Source: Ga0077548 sp035440445
GTDB lineage: Bacteria > Pseudomonadota > Alphaproteobacteria > Rhizobiales > Xanthobacteraceae
Reading direction: 5' to 3'
Assembly (NCBI GenBank): GCA_035440445.1
Contig: DAORMJ010000001.1
Coordinates: forward strand, 157,766-221,765
Length of the DNA stretch: 64,000 nt
The notes beneath the pieces are model-generated. The model saw nothing but the letters and a program-made list of their open reading frames with translations, was not told the origin of the DNA and searched no databases. The translations under genes were made by a program, and so were the position numbers. Positions 38,178 to 45,672 of this stretch are shown piece after piece; position 1 is the stretch's first letter; the number at the start of each line of letters is the position of its first letter.

Positions 38178-38761
38178 CTCGCAAAACTTCCGAAGGTCTC
38201 GGCATTGCGCTGTTTCCGCGCGTACGGCTGCGAGTGCTCGGCGTATTGTTCGGCCAGCCCGATCGCCGCTTTCTTGTTTCCGAGGTAATCAAGCTGGCGC
38301 AGTCGGGAAACGGAGCCGTCGTAAGGGAGCTCGACAGGCTGCGCGGTGCGGGATTGATCTGGGTCGACGGAAAGACCTATCAGGCAAACCGCGCATCTCC
38401 GATCTTCGAGGAGCTTCGGGGAATTGTCGTGAAAACTGTCGGCCTGATCGAACCCATTCGTTCCGCATTGAGGCCTTTCGAACCGCGCATCGATCTTTCT
38501 TTTGTATATGGTTCGGTCGCGAAAGGGCAAGATACGGCTTCGAGCGACATCGATCTGATGATCGTAAGCGACAAGCTGAGTTATGGCGATCTCTTCAAAG
38601 CCTTGCAGAAAGCCGAAAAGAGTCTGCACCGTTCGGTCAATCCTACTTTACTGACGACGAAGGAATGGAGCCGGAAAAAAGCCGAGAAGGGATCGTTCGT
38701 CAACAAGGTTGTGCAACAGCCTCGACTCGACGTGTTCGGAGCGGGATATGGCGCCGAATGA
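38168..38761 (+). CDS. Winged-HTH fused to MNT-type nucleotidyltransferase (HEPN/MNT antitoxin-like)
   Basis: A 197-aa protein. The N-terminal part (RLRVLGVLFGQPDRRFLVSE to VDGKTYQANRASPIFEEL) is an ArsR-like winged helix. The C-terminal part has the minimal nucleotidyltransferase motif GSVAKGQDTASSDIDLMIV (GSx10DxD). MNT proteins neutralise HEPN toxins by adenylylation or complex formation. Start ATG 38168 lies in the palindrome; a longer start at 38108 is possible. The next frame (HEPN-like) overlaps by 14 bp. Confidence 0.7.
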   Translation: MGSSRKTSEGLGIALFPRVRLRVLGVLFGQPDRRFLVSEVIKLAQSGNGAVVRELDRLRGAGLIWVDGKTYQANRASPIFEELRGIVVKTVGLIEPIRSALRPFEPRIDLSFVYGSVAKGQDTASSDIDLMIVSDKLSYGDLFKALQKAEKSLHRSVNPTLLTTKEWSRKKAEKGSFVNKVVQQPRLDVFGAGYGAE

Positions 38762-39174
38762 ACTTGCCAACCTCGCTCGTACGGGTCTTCTGAAACGGGA
38801 GCCGGGCGAGCAACGCGAGTTCGATGGATTGTTCGCCGCTGGCGAAGCCGCTCTAAAGCGACTCCGATGTTGTTACGCTTTCCGAACAGGGGCGGTTCTC
38901 AAGAGCCTATGCCGCTGCGCACGCATTCAGCCTTGCCGCTTTGCGGTGGCACGGATTTCGGCCCGATAACAAGAGATATATTGTGTTTCAGGTGCTGCCT
39001 CATACGCTCGGCATCAAACCTGAATTGGTTCGCATTCTCGACAAATGTCACTTGCAGCGGAATCTCGCCGAGTATGAAGGTAGCTTTGAGACGGATGCTT
39101 TGCTTTTGAAAGAGCTGATTGCAATCGCGCAAGAACTTCGCGCGCGAGTTCGCGGCCTCGGTGCGATTGCGTAA
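38748..39174 (+). pseudogene. HEPN-like partner of the MNT gene, broken by a +1 frameshift
   Basis: ATG at 38748 begins MAPNELANLARTGLLKREPG. At about 38865 one extra C shifts the frame; after it the continuation (DVVTLSEQGRFSRAYAAAHA, then FSLAALRWHGFRPDNKRYIV) reads on to TAA at 39174. The joined product would be 141 aa, all helical, with the RxxxxxAY and ending helices of HEPN-type small proteins. Either the gene is dead, or the extra base is a sequence error. Confidence 0.6.
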
Positions 39175-39255
39175 GGCGGTCGGATAGGCCAAACTTTTTT
39201 GGTTCTCTACTACTGTATCGCAAGAAGACGGTTCGTCAGAGTTTTTAAGCCACCC

Positions 39256-40353
39256 ATGTTCTTCGCCTCCGAAAGAGACACGCTCAATTACGCGCGCGAC
39301 AAGGCGCAGGAGCTTTTCGAGCAGACCGGCCAGAAGCCGCATATTCTGTCGGACAATAACCTCTCGACTTTCTTCGGAGAACTCGGTTCGGCGTTTCGGC
39401 TGATCCTCGAGGAAAAAGAAATCCTCTTCTTTGCCATGCTGCAGTGGCTCGTGATCGCGCTTGCCTATCTGGTTTGGACCCAGATGCTCGACTGGATCCC
39501 GGATGACGTCTGGCGGCAGGTGAGCAAGAAGGACAACAAGATATCCTTCACGCTCCTCAATCTTGCGCTGAGCGGCTGGAGCTTCCTCGTCATCATGGTC
39601 GCGAGCTATCCGCTCTCGCTCCTGAATGCCGCGATCACCGCCGTGCATTATCTGCGCAGCGCCGGCCGCCGCTCCACCATCGCGGCATGCCTTTCCTACG
39701 CCTACCGAAACCTGCCGCGGCTCTGGGCCTTCACCACCATCGACGCCTGGATCACCGTCAACGCGATCCTCGATCGTATGCCGCGGAAGAACAGCCGCAG
39801 GACCCCCGCCGACGAGGCGCTTTATTATGCGTGGAAGATCGGCACGATCGGCGTCGTGCCGGCGCTCACGGCGGGAAAGGGATTTTTCGACGCGGCGAAG
39901 GATTCCGTCGCCGTTCTGGCGGCGCATCCGCTGCGCGCCATCGGCGTGCGGATGGGCTACAGCATGATCTGCTGGGGTATCGGAATCCTCGCTTATGCCG
40001 GGGGTCTCAGCTACGCCATGACATCCGCCCATTCAGTCGGCGGCCCGAATGGCGTTTACAATTTCTATGTCGTGCTTGCCGTGCCGATCGTGTTTGCGGT
40101 GGGGGTGACGGCCGTGCTGGTGCGGCCGTTTTATCTCGTCATCGTGGCCCGGCTTTATGCGCAAGTTGTTCCCGTGGGCGATCAGGCCGCGGTTCCGGCA
40201 GACAACCGCAAAGCGGATATCGCCGGCGTGATCTTCGCGATCCTGCTCTGCACGCTGCTTGCATTTTACTGGTTCGGGGACCAGTTAGGGCTGCGCGGCT
40301 GGATCGAGTCGCTTGCAGCCCGGGACCTGCGCGGCGTCGATGGATCGCGCTGA
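39256..40353 (+). CDS. Multi-spanning membrane protein of unknown function
   Basis: A 365-aa protein with about six hydrophobic segments (for example FFAMLQWLVIALAYLVW, GWSFLVIMVASYPLSLLNAA, AVPIVFAVGVTAVLV). A central region (AHPLRAIGVRMGYSMICWGI) resembles small inner-membrane proteins with DUF6159-like shape, but I do not assign a family. Base composition returns to the GC-rich norm here. The start at MFFASERD is preferred over a 19-codon longer frame that looks non-coding. Confidence 0.6.
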   Translation: MFFASERDTLNYARDKAQELFEQTGQKPHILSDNNLSTFFGELGSAFRLILEEKEILFFAMLQWLVIALAYLVWTQMLDWIPDDVWRQVSKKDNKISFTLLNLALSGWSFLVIMVASYPLSLLNAAITAVHYLRSAGRRSTIAACLSYAYRNLPRLWAFTTIDAWITVNAILDRMPRKNSRRTPADEALYYAWKIGTIGVVPALTAGKGFFDAAKDSVAVLAAHPLRAIGVRMGYSMICWGIGILAYAGGLSYAMTSAHSVGGPNGVYNFYVVLAVPIVFAVGVTAVLVRPFYLVIVARLYAQVVPVGDQAAVPADNRKADIAGVIFAILLCTLLAFYWFGDQLGLRGWIESLAARDLRGVDGSR

Positions 40354-40389
40354 CGCATCTCCGGCGTTCCTCGTATCGTGCCCGGTGAA

Positions 40390-41028
40390 ATGACCGAACC
40401 GTTCTGGAAGACCAAGGCGCTGGAAGAAATGACCGACGCGGAGTGGGAATCGCTCTGCGACGGTTGCGGGCGCTGCTGCCTCGAAAAGCTCGAGGACGAG
40501 GACACGCTCAAGATTTATTACACCGACATCGCCTGCCGCCTGCTCGATTGCGAGTCCTGCCGCTGCTCCGATTACGAAAACCGCCAGAAGCGCGTGAAGG
40601 ACTGCGTGAAGATCACGCCCGCGAAGCGCGAGGAGTTTTCCTGGCTGCCGAAAACCTGCGGCTATCGCCGCGTAGCCGAGGGCCGCGATCTGTCCTGGTG
40701 GCATCCGCTGATTTCTGGCGATCCGGACACCGTGCATGCCGCGGGCATTTCCGTGCGCGGCCGCGTCGGCGCGATCGAAGGCAAGGTGCGGCTCCGCGAC
40801 TACGAAGATCACATCGTGCGGTGGCCCATGCTTGAACCGGAAGGTTCAAGCAAAAAGAGAAAGCTTGAGCCGGAAGGCTCCAGCAAAAAGAAAAAGTTGG
40901 AGCCGGAAGGCTCAAGCACCCCCACCCTTAATCCCTCCCCCGCCAGCGGGGGAGGGAAGCGAGCATCGCGAGCGGGNNNNNNNNNNAAAGCCACGCCTCA
41001 TAAAATAATCCGAACTACCCGGCGTTAA
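40390..41028 (+). CDS. YcgN family cysteine-cluster protein with a repeat-derived C-terminus
   Basis: Residues 1-150 are a UPF0260/YcgN protein: CDGCGRCCLEKLEDEDT, CRLLDCESCRCSDYENRQ and SWLPKTCGYRRVAEGRDLSW, the Cys-rich cluster likely to bind Fe-S or zinc. The family normally ends near DYEDHIVRWPM. Here the frame continues into a 33-bp tandem repeat (LEPEGSSKKKK units), then a CCCTCCCCCGC palindrome and a 10-N gap at 40977-40986. The end beyond the gap (to 41028) is uncertain. Start MTEPFW is used. Confidence 0.75.
   Translation: MTEPFWKTKALEEMTDAEWESLCDGCGRCCLEKLEDEDTLKIYYTDIACRLLDCESCRCSDYENRQKRVKDCVKITPAKREEFSWLPKTCGYRRVAEGRDLSWWHPLISGDPDTVHAAGISVRGRVGAIEGKVRLRDYEDHIVRWPMLEPEGSSKKRKLEPEGSSKKKKLEPEGSSTPTLNPSPASGGGKRASRAXXXXKATPHKIIRTTRR
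40831..40919 (+). repeat. Three tandem 33-bp units, each a hairpin with a GGAA tetraloop
   Basis: Unit 1 begins CTTGAACCGGAAGGTTCAAG: 8-bp arms and a GGAA loop. Units 2 (40864) and 3 (40897) are close copies with a few paired changes. In RNA each would form a stem capped by a GNRA-type loop. They are read as LEPEGSSKK(R/K)K at the end of the YcgN frame. Confidence 0.75.
40933..40986. repeat. CCCTCCCCCGC palindrome followed by a 10-N gap
   Basis: Perfect 11-bp arms (40933-40943, 40946-40956) with a 2-nt loop, the start of a common rhizobial interspersed repeat; the rest (GAAGCGAGCATCGCGAGCGGG) runs into undetermined bases 40977-40986. The repeat is probably why the assembly broke here. Confidence 0.7.
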
Positions 41029-41055
41029 AAAGAACAAAATCCTAGGAATTAATGC

Positions 41056-41097
41056 TTGACAGCGTGACGCTGCCGGAGTAAGGTTTCGGCATACTCC
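41056..41097 (+). promoter_or_regulatory. Promoter with overlapping dyads upstream of the GTA cluster
   Basis: TTGACA (41056-41061), 17-bp spacer and TAAGGT (41079-41084) form a promoter-like pair. A perfect dyad CAGCGT-G-ACGCTG (41060-41072) lies between them, and a second dyad GGAGTA/TACTCC spans 41075-41097 over the -10. This is what a repressor-controlled promoter looks like; it sits 91 bp before the first cluster gene. Confidence 0.5.
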
Positions 41098-41187
41098 AAA
41101 ATTGCATCAGCGGGCGGGCGGCAACGCCATCCCGATAAATACAGCGGCGGCGGACAACCGGCCGCTTTTTTCTTTTACAGGAAGCCG

Positions 41188-41727
41188 ATGCCGAAATTCA
41201 TCGTCATTCCGCCCGAGAAGATCGCCGAGGTGCGCAAGCTCTACGAGGGGACGGACGTTCCCGTGCGCGATCTTGCTTCCATCTGCGGGCTTGGCGTCAC
41301 CACCTTTCTCCGGCGTGTGCAGCTCTGGGGCTGGAAACGGCGCAAATTGCGAATGCAGGACTATGACCGCGCGGCGGAAGCCGAGGTGCAATCGATCCGC
41401 GAGGTTGCCGCGCCCGCCGTCACGATTGCGCAGAACGAAACGCTGATCGGCCGCGTGCGCGCGGCAGTCGAGCGCGAGATCGTCGCCATCGAGGCGGTGC
41501 TTGCGCGCGTCGAAGGGGCAAAGCTGCGCTCGACCGATGCCGAGCGCGCGGCGCGCACGCTCGCGACCCTCGTGAAGACCTTGCGCGAAGTAGCGGCCCT
41601 CCAGCGCGACGAACAGCCGGAAGATGCAGGCGGTGACACAGACCAAGACGAATTCCACGATCTCGACGCTTTCCGCAGAGAACTTGCGGAACGGCTTGAT
41701 CGACTGCGGCGGCAGCGAAGCGCTTGA
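41188..41727 (+). CDS. GTA/phage small terminase-like protein (gp1-like)
   Basis: A 179-aa protein with an N-terminal HTH (VRDLASICGLGVTTFLRRVQ, WGWKRRKLR) and a long coiled helix with charged repeats, the usual shape of a small terminase subunit that recognises DNA for packaging. RBS AGGAAG is 8 nt before ATG. It overlaps the large terminase gene by 104 bp. First gene of the GTA-type cluster. Confidence 0.65.
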   Translation: MPKFIVIPPEKIAEVRKLYEGTDVPVRDLASICGLGVTTFLRRVQLWGWKRRKLRMQDYDRAAEAEVQSIREVAAPAVTIAQNETLIGRVRAAVEREIVAIEAVLARVEGAKLRSTDAERAARTLATLVKTLREVAALQRDEQPEDAGGDTDQDEFHDLDAFRRELAERLDRLRRQRSA

Positions 41728-42997
41728 AATTGTCACGCGCGGCTTTCGCGCGGAGCACTTCGAAGCGCTGCTCGGCCTCTGGGAAATCTGGGCGCGCGAA
41801 GAACAACTGCCGCCCGAGGCGGCCTGGCGAAACTGGCTCATCCTCGGCGGCCGCGGCGCGGGCAAGACGCGCGCCGGCGCCGAGTGGGTGAGGGGCATTG
41901 CGCTCGGGCGCAAGTGCTTCGGAGAAGCCGCGCGGCAGATTGCGCTGGTCGGCGAGACGTTGGCGGACGTGCGCGAAGTGATGATCGAGGGCGTGTCGGG
42001 CCTGCTCGCGGTGCATACGCGCTGGGAGCGGCCGTTGTGGGAGCCTTCGCGCAGGCGCATCGAATGGAAGAACGGCGCGGTCGCTTACGCGTTTTCCGCC
42101 GACGATCCGGAAAGCCTGCGCGGGCCGCAGTTCGAGGCGGCCTGGTGCGACGAGCTTTGCAAATGGCGTCGTGCGGAAGCCGCATTCGACATGCTGCAAT
42201 TCGGGCTTCGGCTCGGGCAAAATCCGCGCGCGGCGATCACGACGACGCCGCGGCCGACCCCTTTGTTAAAACGTCTGCTTGCCGATCCCGCGACGCTCTT
42301 GAGCCGCACGGCGACGAAGGCGAACGCCTTTCAGCTCGCGCCGCAGTTTCTCGAGCAGATGCTCGCGCGCTACGCGGGCACACGGCTCGGGCGGCAGGAG
42401 TTAGATGGCGAACTGATCGAGGCGCGCGCCGACAGTCTGTTTCCGCGCGAGCGGATTGAGCGGGCGCGAGTAGAAACGCATCCCTCCCTCGCGCGCATCG
42501 TGGTGGCGATCGATCCACCAGCGTCTTCGCGCGAAGGCGCGGATGCCTGCGGGATCGTGGCCGCCGGTGTCGATGACGACGGCAAGGTTTTCGTGCTCGC
42601 GGATGAAAGCGCTGGCGGATTGTCGCCATTGCAATGGGCGAGCCGCGCGATTGCGCTGTATCGAAGGCTCGAAGCCGATCGCATTGTGGTCGAAGTGAAC
42701 CAGGGCGGCGAGATGGCGCGCGCGGTGCTGGCGGAAACCGACGCGAGCGTTCCGATCGCGGAAGTGCGGGCGACGCGCGGCAAGGTGTTGCGTGCCGAGC
42801 CCGTGGCCGCGCTCTACGAGCAGGGGCGCGTCGCGCATGTCGGTGCCTTTTCGCTGCTTGAAGACGAAATGGCGGATTTCGGCGCGGACGGTTTGAGTAA
42901 CGGACGCTCGCCGGACCGGCTCGACGCGCTGGTCTGGGCGATCACTTCGCTGGTGTTGATGCCGCGCGAGGCGACGCCGCGGATGCGCTCTCTTTAG
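41624..42997 (+). CDS. GTA-type large terminase (DNA-packaging ATPase/nuclease)
   Basis: A 457-aa terminase. Walker A GGRGAGKTRAGAEWVRG, Walker B-like FEAAWCDELCKW and the coupling motif ITTTPRPTPLL are in the ATPase half. The nuclease half has VVAIDPPASS, VVEVNQGG and DRLDALVWAI with the expected acidic residues. The protein powers packaging of DNA into the head. Order and sequence fit RcGTA gp2. The N-terminal start is uncertain because of the overlap with gp1. Confidence 0.88.
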   Translation: MQAVTQTKTNSTISTLSAENLRNGLIDCGGSEALEIVTRGFRAEHFEALLGLWEIWAREEQLPPEAAWRNWLILGGRGAGKTRAGAEWVRGIALGRKCFGEAARQIALVGETLADVREVMIEGVSGLLAVHTRWERPLWEPSRRRIEWKNGAVAYAFSADDPESLRGPQFEAAWCDELCKWRRAEAAFDMLQFGLRLGQNPRAAITTTPRPTPLLKRLLADPATLLSRTATKANAFQLAPQFLEQMLARYAGTRLGRQELDGELIEARADSLFPRERIERARVETHPSLARIVVAIDPPASSREGADACGIVAAGVDDDGKVFVLADESAGGLSPLQWASRAIALYRRLEADRIVVEVNQGGEMARAVLAETDASVPIAEVRATRGKVLRAEPVAALYEQGRVAHVGAFSLLEDEMADFGADGLSNGRSPDRLDALVWAITSLVLMPREATPRMRSL

Positions 42998-43009
42998 ATC
43001 GGAGCAGAA

Positions 43010-44779
43010 ATGCAATTACCCTTCCGCAATCTCTTTGCGCGGAGCGCTTCCGCGCGCGTGCCAGAAGAAAAAGCGAGCCGCACCGGCGCGCTGGTCGCGC
43101 TCTTTTCGCAAGGTCGCCCGCGCTGGACGCCCCGCGACTATGCAGCACTTGCGCGCGAGGGCTACGCGAAGAATCCAATTGCTTTCCGCAGCGTGCGCAT
43201 GATTGCGGAAGCGGCGGCGAGCGTGCCGCTGCTTTTATATGAAGGCGCGCAGGAGCATGACGAGCATCCGCTGCTCGCGCTGCTTTCGCGCCCCAACCCG
43301 CGCCAGACCGGCGCGGATCTGATCGAGCAAATCGCGGGTTATCTGCTCGTTTCCGGCAACGCCTATCTCGAACGCGTTTCAATCCTCGACGATGTGCGTG
43401 AGTTGCACGCGCTTAGGCCCGATCGCATGAAAGTGGTGCCGGGCAGCGAAGGCTGGGCCGAGGCTTATGAATATCGTGCAGGCGGCTCGTCGGTGCGCTT
43501 CGCGATGAGCGAGACGCCCGCGCCGATCTTGCATCTGACCTTGTTCAATCCGCTCGACGATCATTACGGCATGTCGCCTCTGGAAGCCGCGCAGGCTTCG
43601 CTCGACGTGCATAACGCCGCGAGCGCCTGGAACAAGGCTTTGCTCGACAACGCAGCTAGACCTTCCGGCGCGCTTGTCTATTCCGCCGCCGGCGGCAATC
43701 TTTCGGACGATCAGTTCGAGCGGCTCAAAAGCGAGCTCGAAGCGCATTATCAGGGCGCGGCGAATGCCGGCCGTCCGCTTCTTCTCGAAGGCGGGCTCGA
43801 CTGGAAGGGCCTGAGCCTCTCGCCGAAGGACATGGACTTCGTCGAGGCGAAGCACATCGCCACGCGCGAGATCGCGCTCGCCTTCGGCGTGCCGCCGATG
43901 TTGCTCGGCATTCCCGGCGACAACACCTATGCGAACTATGCGGAAGCGAACCGGGCGTTCTATCGCCAGACCGTGGTGCCGTTGCTTGCGCGCATCGCGA
44001 CCGCGTTAGGGGCTTGGCTCGGCGAAAGCTTCGGCGGCAGTTTGCGCCTGGTGCCCGACCTCGACGAGATCCCCGCGTTGTCGCTGGAACGCGAGGCGCT
44101 GTGGAAGCGCCTGGGCGATGCGAGTTTTCTCACTGACGAGGAGAAGCGCGCGGCAGTCGGCTACGAACCGATCCCTGCTGCATCGCTCATGACGCTGCTT
44201 GCGAAATACGACCCCAACCAGCCCCGCGTGCCCGGCGGAAGTCCTGACGGCGGACAGTGGACGAGTGGGGGATACAGCGTCGGCAACGAGGGCGTGCTCT
44301 CGGATGAAAATCCGCATGAACTGGTGCCGGGCGCGCAATATGCGCAGAACGAGAACTTGCCCATAGAGCAAGCACTCAACAAACATATCTTGGACGATCA
44401 TGTAGATAAGACAGATGAGGAATTGATTGCACGTATCCGTAGGGAAACCTTGCGAGGTGTATTCGTGACTACAGGGAGAGATCGAAATGGAGCATTCGAT
44501 TCTCCGGAAGCAGCGCGAAATTTCATTCTTCGCACGATTGAATACAATCAAGATGCAGTTGCGCGAGTTGCGAAGGGGCAATCACCCGATGCCTTCCTCA
44601 CCTGGCGTTTCGGTTATGAAACTGGGCGAGAGGCTTACCTTGAAACGCCGGATTCCGATGTTAGAATTCGGAAAACCTATAGTGTTGGCGTTTACATCAT
44701 CCACGATCCGCGCTCAAAGCTAGGTTATAGAATCGTCAGCGCGTATCCAAGAAATTTTAATCCGAGAACAGGCCGGTGA
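43010..44779 (+). CDS. GTA portal protein fused to a C-terminal RNase A-like toxin domain
   Basis: Residues 1-395 are an HK97-family portal (NPIAFRSVRMIAEAAASVPL, LLVSGNAYLERV, FGVPPMLLGIPGD), the ring through which DNA enters the head. Residues 401-417 hold DPNQPRVPGGSPDGGQW, a linker typical of polymorphic toxins. Residues 447-582 match the bacterial RNase A-like CdiA-CT domain: HILDDHVDKTDEELIARIRR with His464, then an FDSPEAARNFILRTIEYNQD helix and the end DPRSKLGYRIVSAYP. The toxin part is visibly poorer in GC. A small immunity-like gene follows. Normal portals of this type end soon after residue 395. Activity is inferred, not shown. Confidence 0.85.
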   Translation: MQLPFRNLFARSASARVPEEKASRTGALVALFSQGRPRWTPRDYAALAREGYAKNPIAFRSVRMIAEAAASVPLLLYEGAQEHDEHPLLALLSRPNPRQTGADLIEQIAGYLLVSGNAYLERVSILDDVRELHALRPDRMKVVPGSEGWAEAYEYRAGGSSVRFAMSETPAPILHLTLFNPLDDHYGMSPLEAAQASLDVHNAASAWNKALLDNAARPSGALVYSAAGGNLSDDQFERLKSELEAHYQGAANAGRPLLLEGGLDWKGLSLSPKDMDFVEAKHIATREIALAFGVPPMLLGIPGDNTYANYAEANRAFYRQTVVPLLARIATALGAWLGESFGGSLRLVPDLDEIPALSLEREALWKRLGDASFLTDEEKRAAVGYEPIPAASLMTLLAKYDPNQPRVPGGSPDGGQWTSGGYSVGNEGVLSDENPHELVPGAQYAQNENLPIEQALNKHILDDHVDKTDEELIARIRRETLRGVFVTTGRDRNGAFDSPEAARNFILRTIEYNQDAVARVAKGQSPDAFLTWRFGYETGREAYLETPDSDVRIRKTYSVGVYIIHDPRSKLGYRIVSAYPRNFNPRTGR

Positions 44780-44784
44780 TTGTC

Positions 44785-45081
44785 ATGAATGCCCCGGAAG
44801 AGTTTTACGACTTTTGCTTATATTTGCATCAGGATTTCTTGGTCTATGGGCCTGAGCCGCGCGACTGGATTCGCGGGGCAATGCTACACATGAATGAAGA
44901 TCGCCGTTCCGTTTTGAAAGATTATCTCGAAGAATTACTGAACGGCGGTTATTCCGACTCGGACCTGCAAAAAGTATACCTCAATACTGATGCTGAACTT
45001 CGCATTTGGGACGACCGAGGCGTTCGACAGTTTTTCGAGCTAGTTATGAATACGCTCAACGAAGAACCGCCACACGATTGA
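44785..45081 (+). CDS. CdiI-like immunity protein for the portal-borne toxin
   Basis: A 98-aa acidic protein: FYDFCLYLHQDFLVYGPEPR, WIRGAMLHMNE, LKDYLEELLNGGYSDSDLQK and RQFFELVMNTL. This pattern fits contact-dependent growth-inhibition immunity proteins (CdiI_2 group) that neutralise RNase A-like toxins. It begins 5 bp after the toxin stop (or overlaps it, if GTG 44776 is used), and shares the low GC of the toxin region. Its presence lets the host keep an active toxin domain. Confidence 0.7.
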   Translation: MNAPEEFYDFCLYLHQDFLVYGPEPRDWIRGAMLHMNEDRRSVLKDYLEELLNGGYSDSDLQKVYLNTDAELRIWDDRGVRQFFELVMNTLNEEPPHD

Positions 45082-45138
45082 TCCTATACGGTCGTCTGTC
45101 TTGCGTCGTCGTTAATTCTGCCTCGCATCACTCGGAAA

Positions 45139-45283
45139 TTGGCTCGGCGAGGGCTTCGGCGGCAGCTTGCGCCTCGTGCCCGACCTCGACGAGATCCCCG
45201 TGTTGTCGCTGGAACGCGAGGCGCTGTGGAAACGCCTTGGAGATGCGAGCTTTCTGACCGACGACGAGAAGCGCGCGGTCTGA
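45139..45283 (+). pseudogene. Displaced, diverged copy of the portal gene 3' segment
   Basis: Bases 45139-45278 align without indels to portal bases 44014-44153 (offset 1125; about 12 mismatches in 140 by hand count). It reads WLGEGFGGSLRLVPDLDEIP and ends FLTDDEKRAV at a TGA. It is what remains of a portal 3' end, pushed downstream by the toxin-immunity cassette. Confidence 0.8.
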
Positions 45284-45296
45284 CGTTCAATAAATT

Positions 45297-45479
45297 ATGA
45301 GTGATCTCATCCGCACCTTCACGGAGCGCGGCGACCTCGCGCATCTGGCCCTCTTTCTGTGGGCGTCGGCGTCGTCCGCGATGCTTGTGCTGACGTTGCG
45401 GGAATTGTTTGCCGCGAACGCGCGCTTTGATGCGTTCGTGCGCGAGCTTGCGCGCTTTAACCGGCGTGTCAGGAAATAA
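45297..45479 (+). CDS. Small membrane protein, GTA gp3.5-like
   Basis: A 60-aa protein with one transmembrane segment (LALFLWASASSAMLVLTLRE) and a basic tail (FDAFVRELARFNRRVRK). In GTA clusters of this type a small membrane protein sits between portal and prohead protease. RBS is weak. Its last 62 bp are duplicated at 45590. Confidence 0.65.
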   Translation: MSDLIRTFTERGDLAHLALFLWASASSAMLVLTLRELFAANARFDAFVRELARFNRRVRK

Positions 45480-45483
45480 AGTC

Positions 45484-45580
45484 GTCATTCCGGACAGCCC
45501 GAAGGGCTGATCCGGAATCCAGCGGAAGGCTGCTCTGGATTCCGGGTTCGCGCCCCTTCGGGCCGCGCCCCGGAATGACA
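45484..45580. repeat. Interspersed palindromic repeat, GTCATTCCGG family, copy 2
   Basis: Starts GTCATTCCGGACAGCCCGAA and ends CCCCGGAATGACA; inner pair ATCCGGAATCCAG/CTGGATTCCGG as in copy 1. It separates the intact gp3.5-like gene from a second copy of its 3' end. Confidence 0.8.
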
Positions 45581-45589
45581 GAGAGAATG

Positions 45590-45652
45590 AACGCGCGCTT
45601 CGACGCCTTCGTCCGCGAGCTCGCGCGGTTTAACCGGCGCATCAGGAAATAG
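45590..45652 (+). pseudogene. Second copy of the gp3.5-like gene 3' end
   Basis: Bases 45590-45651 repeat 45417-45478 with mostly silent changes, coding NARFDAFVRELARFNRRIRK and a stop. No start or membrane segment precedes it. The silent differences show the copies diverged under selection or came from a related cluster, so this is not a simple target duplication. Confidence 0.65.
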
Positions 45653-45672
45653 ACGATTCAAGGAATCCGAAA

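Noticed and set aside
37981..38292. 103-aa minus-strand frame over the MNT start
   Set aside because: It owes its length to the palindrome and has no domain; the plus strand carries the HTH-MNT gene.
40831..40919. Tandem 33-bp units considered as a CRISPR array
   Set aside because: Units are contiguous, palindromic and lack unique spacers; only three copies and no cas genes.
45417..45652. Direct repeat considered as a target-site duplication from transposition
   Set aside because: The copies are 62 bp long and differ at several mostly silent sites, unlike a fresh short duplication; no transposase is near.
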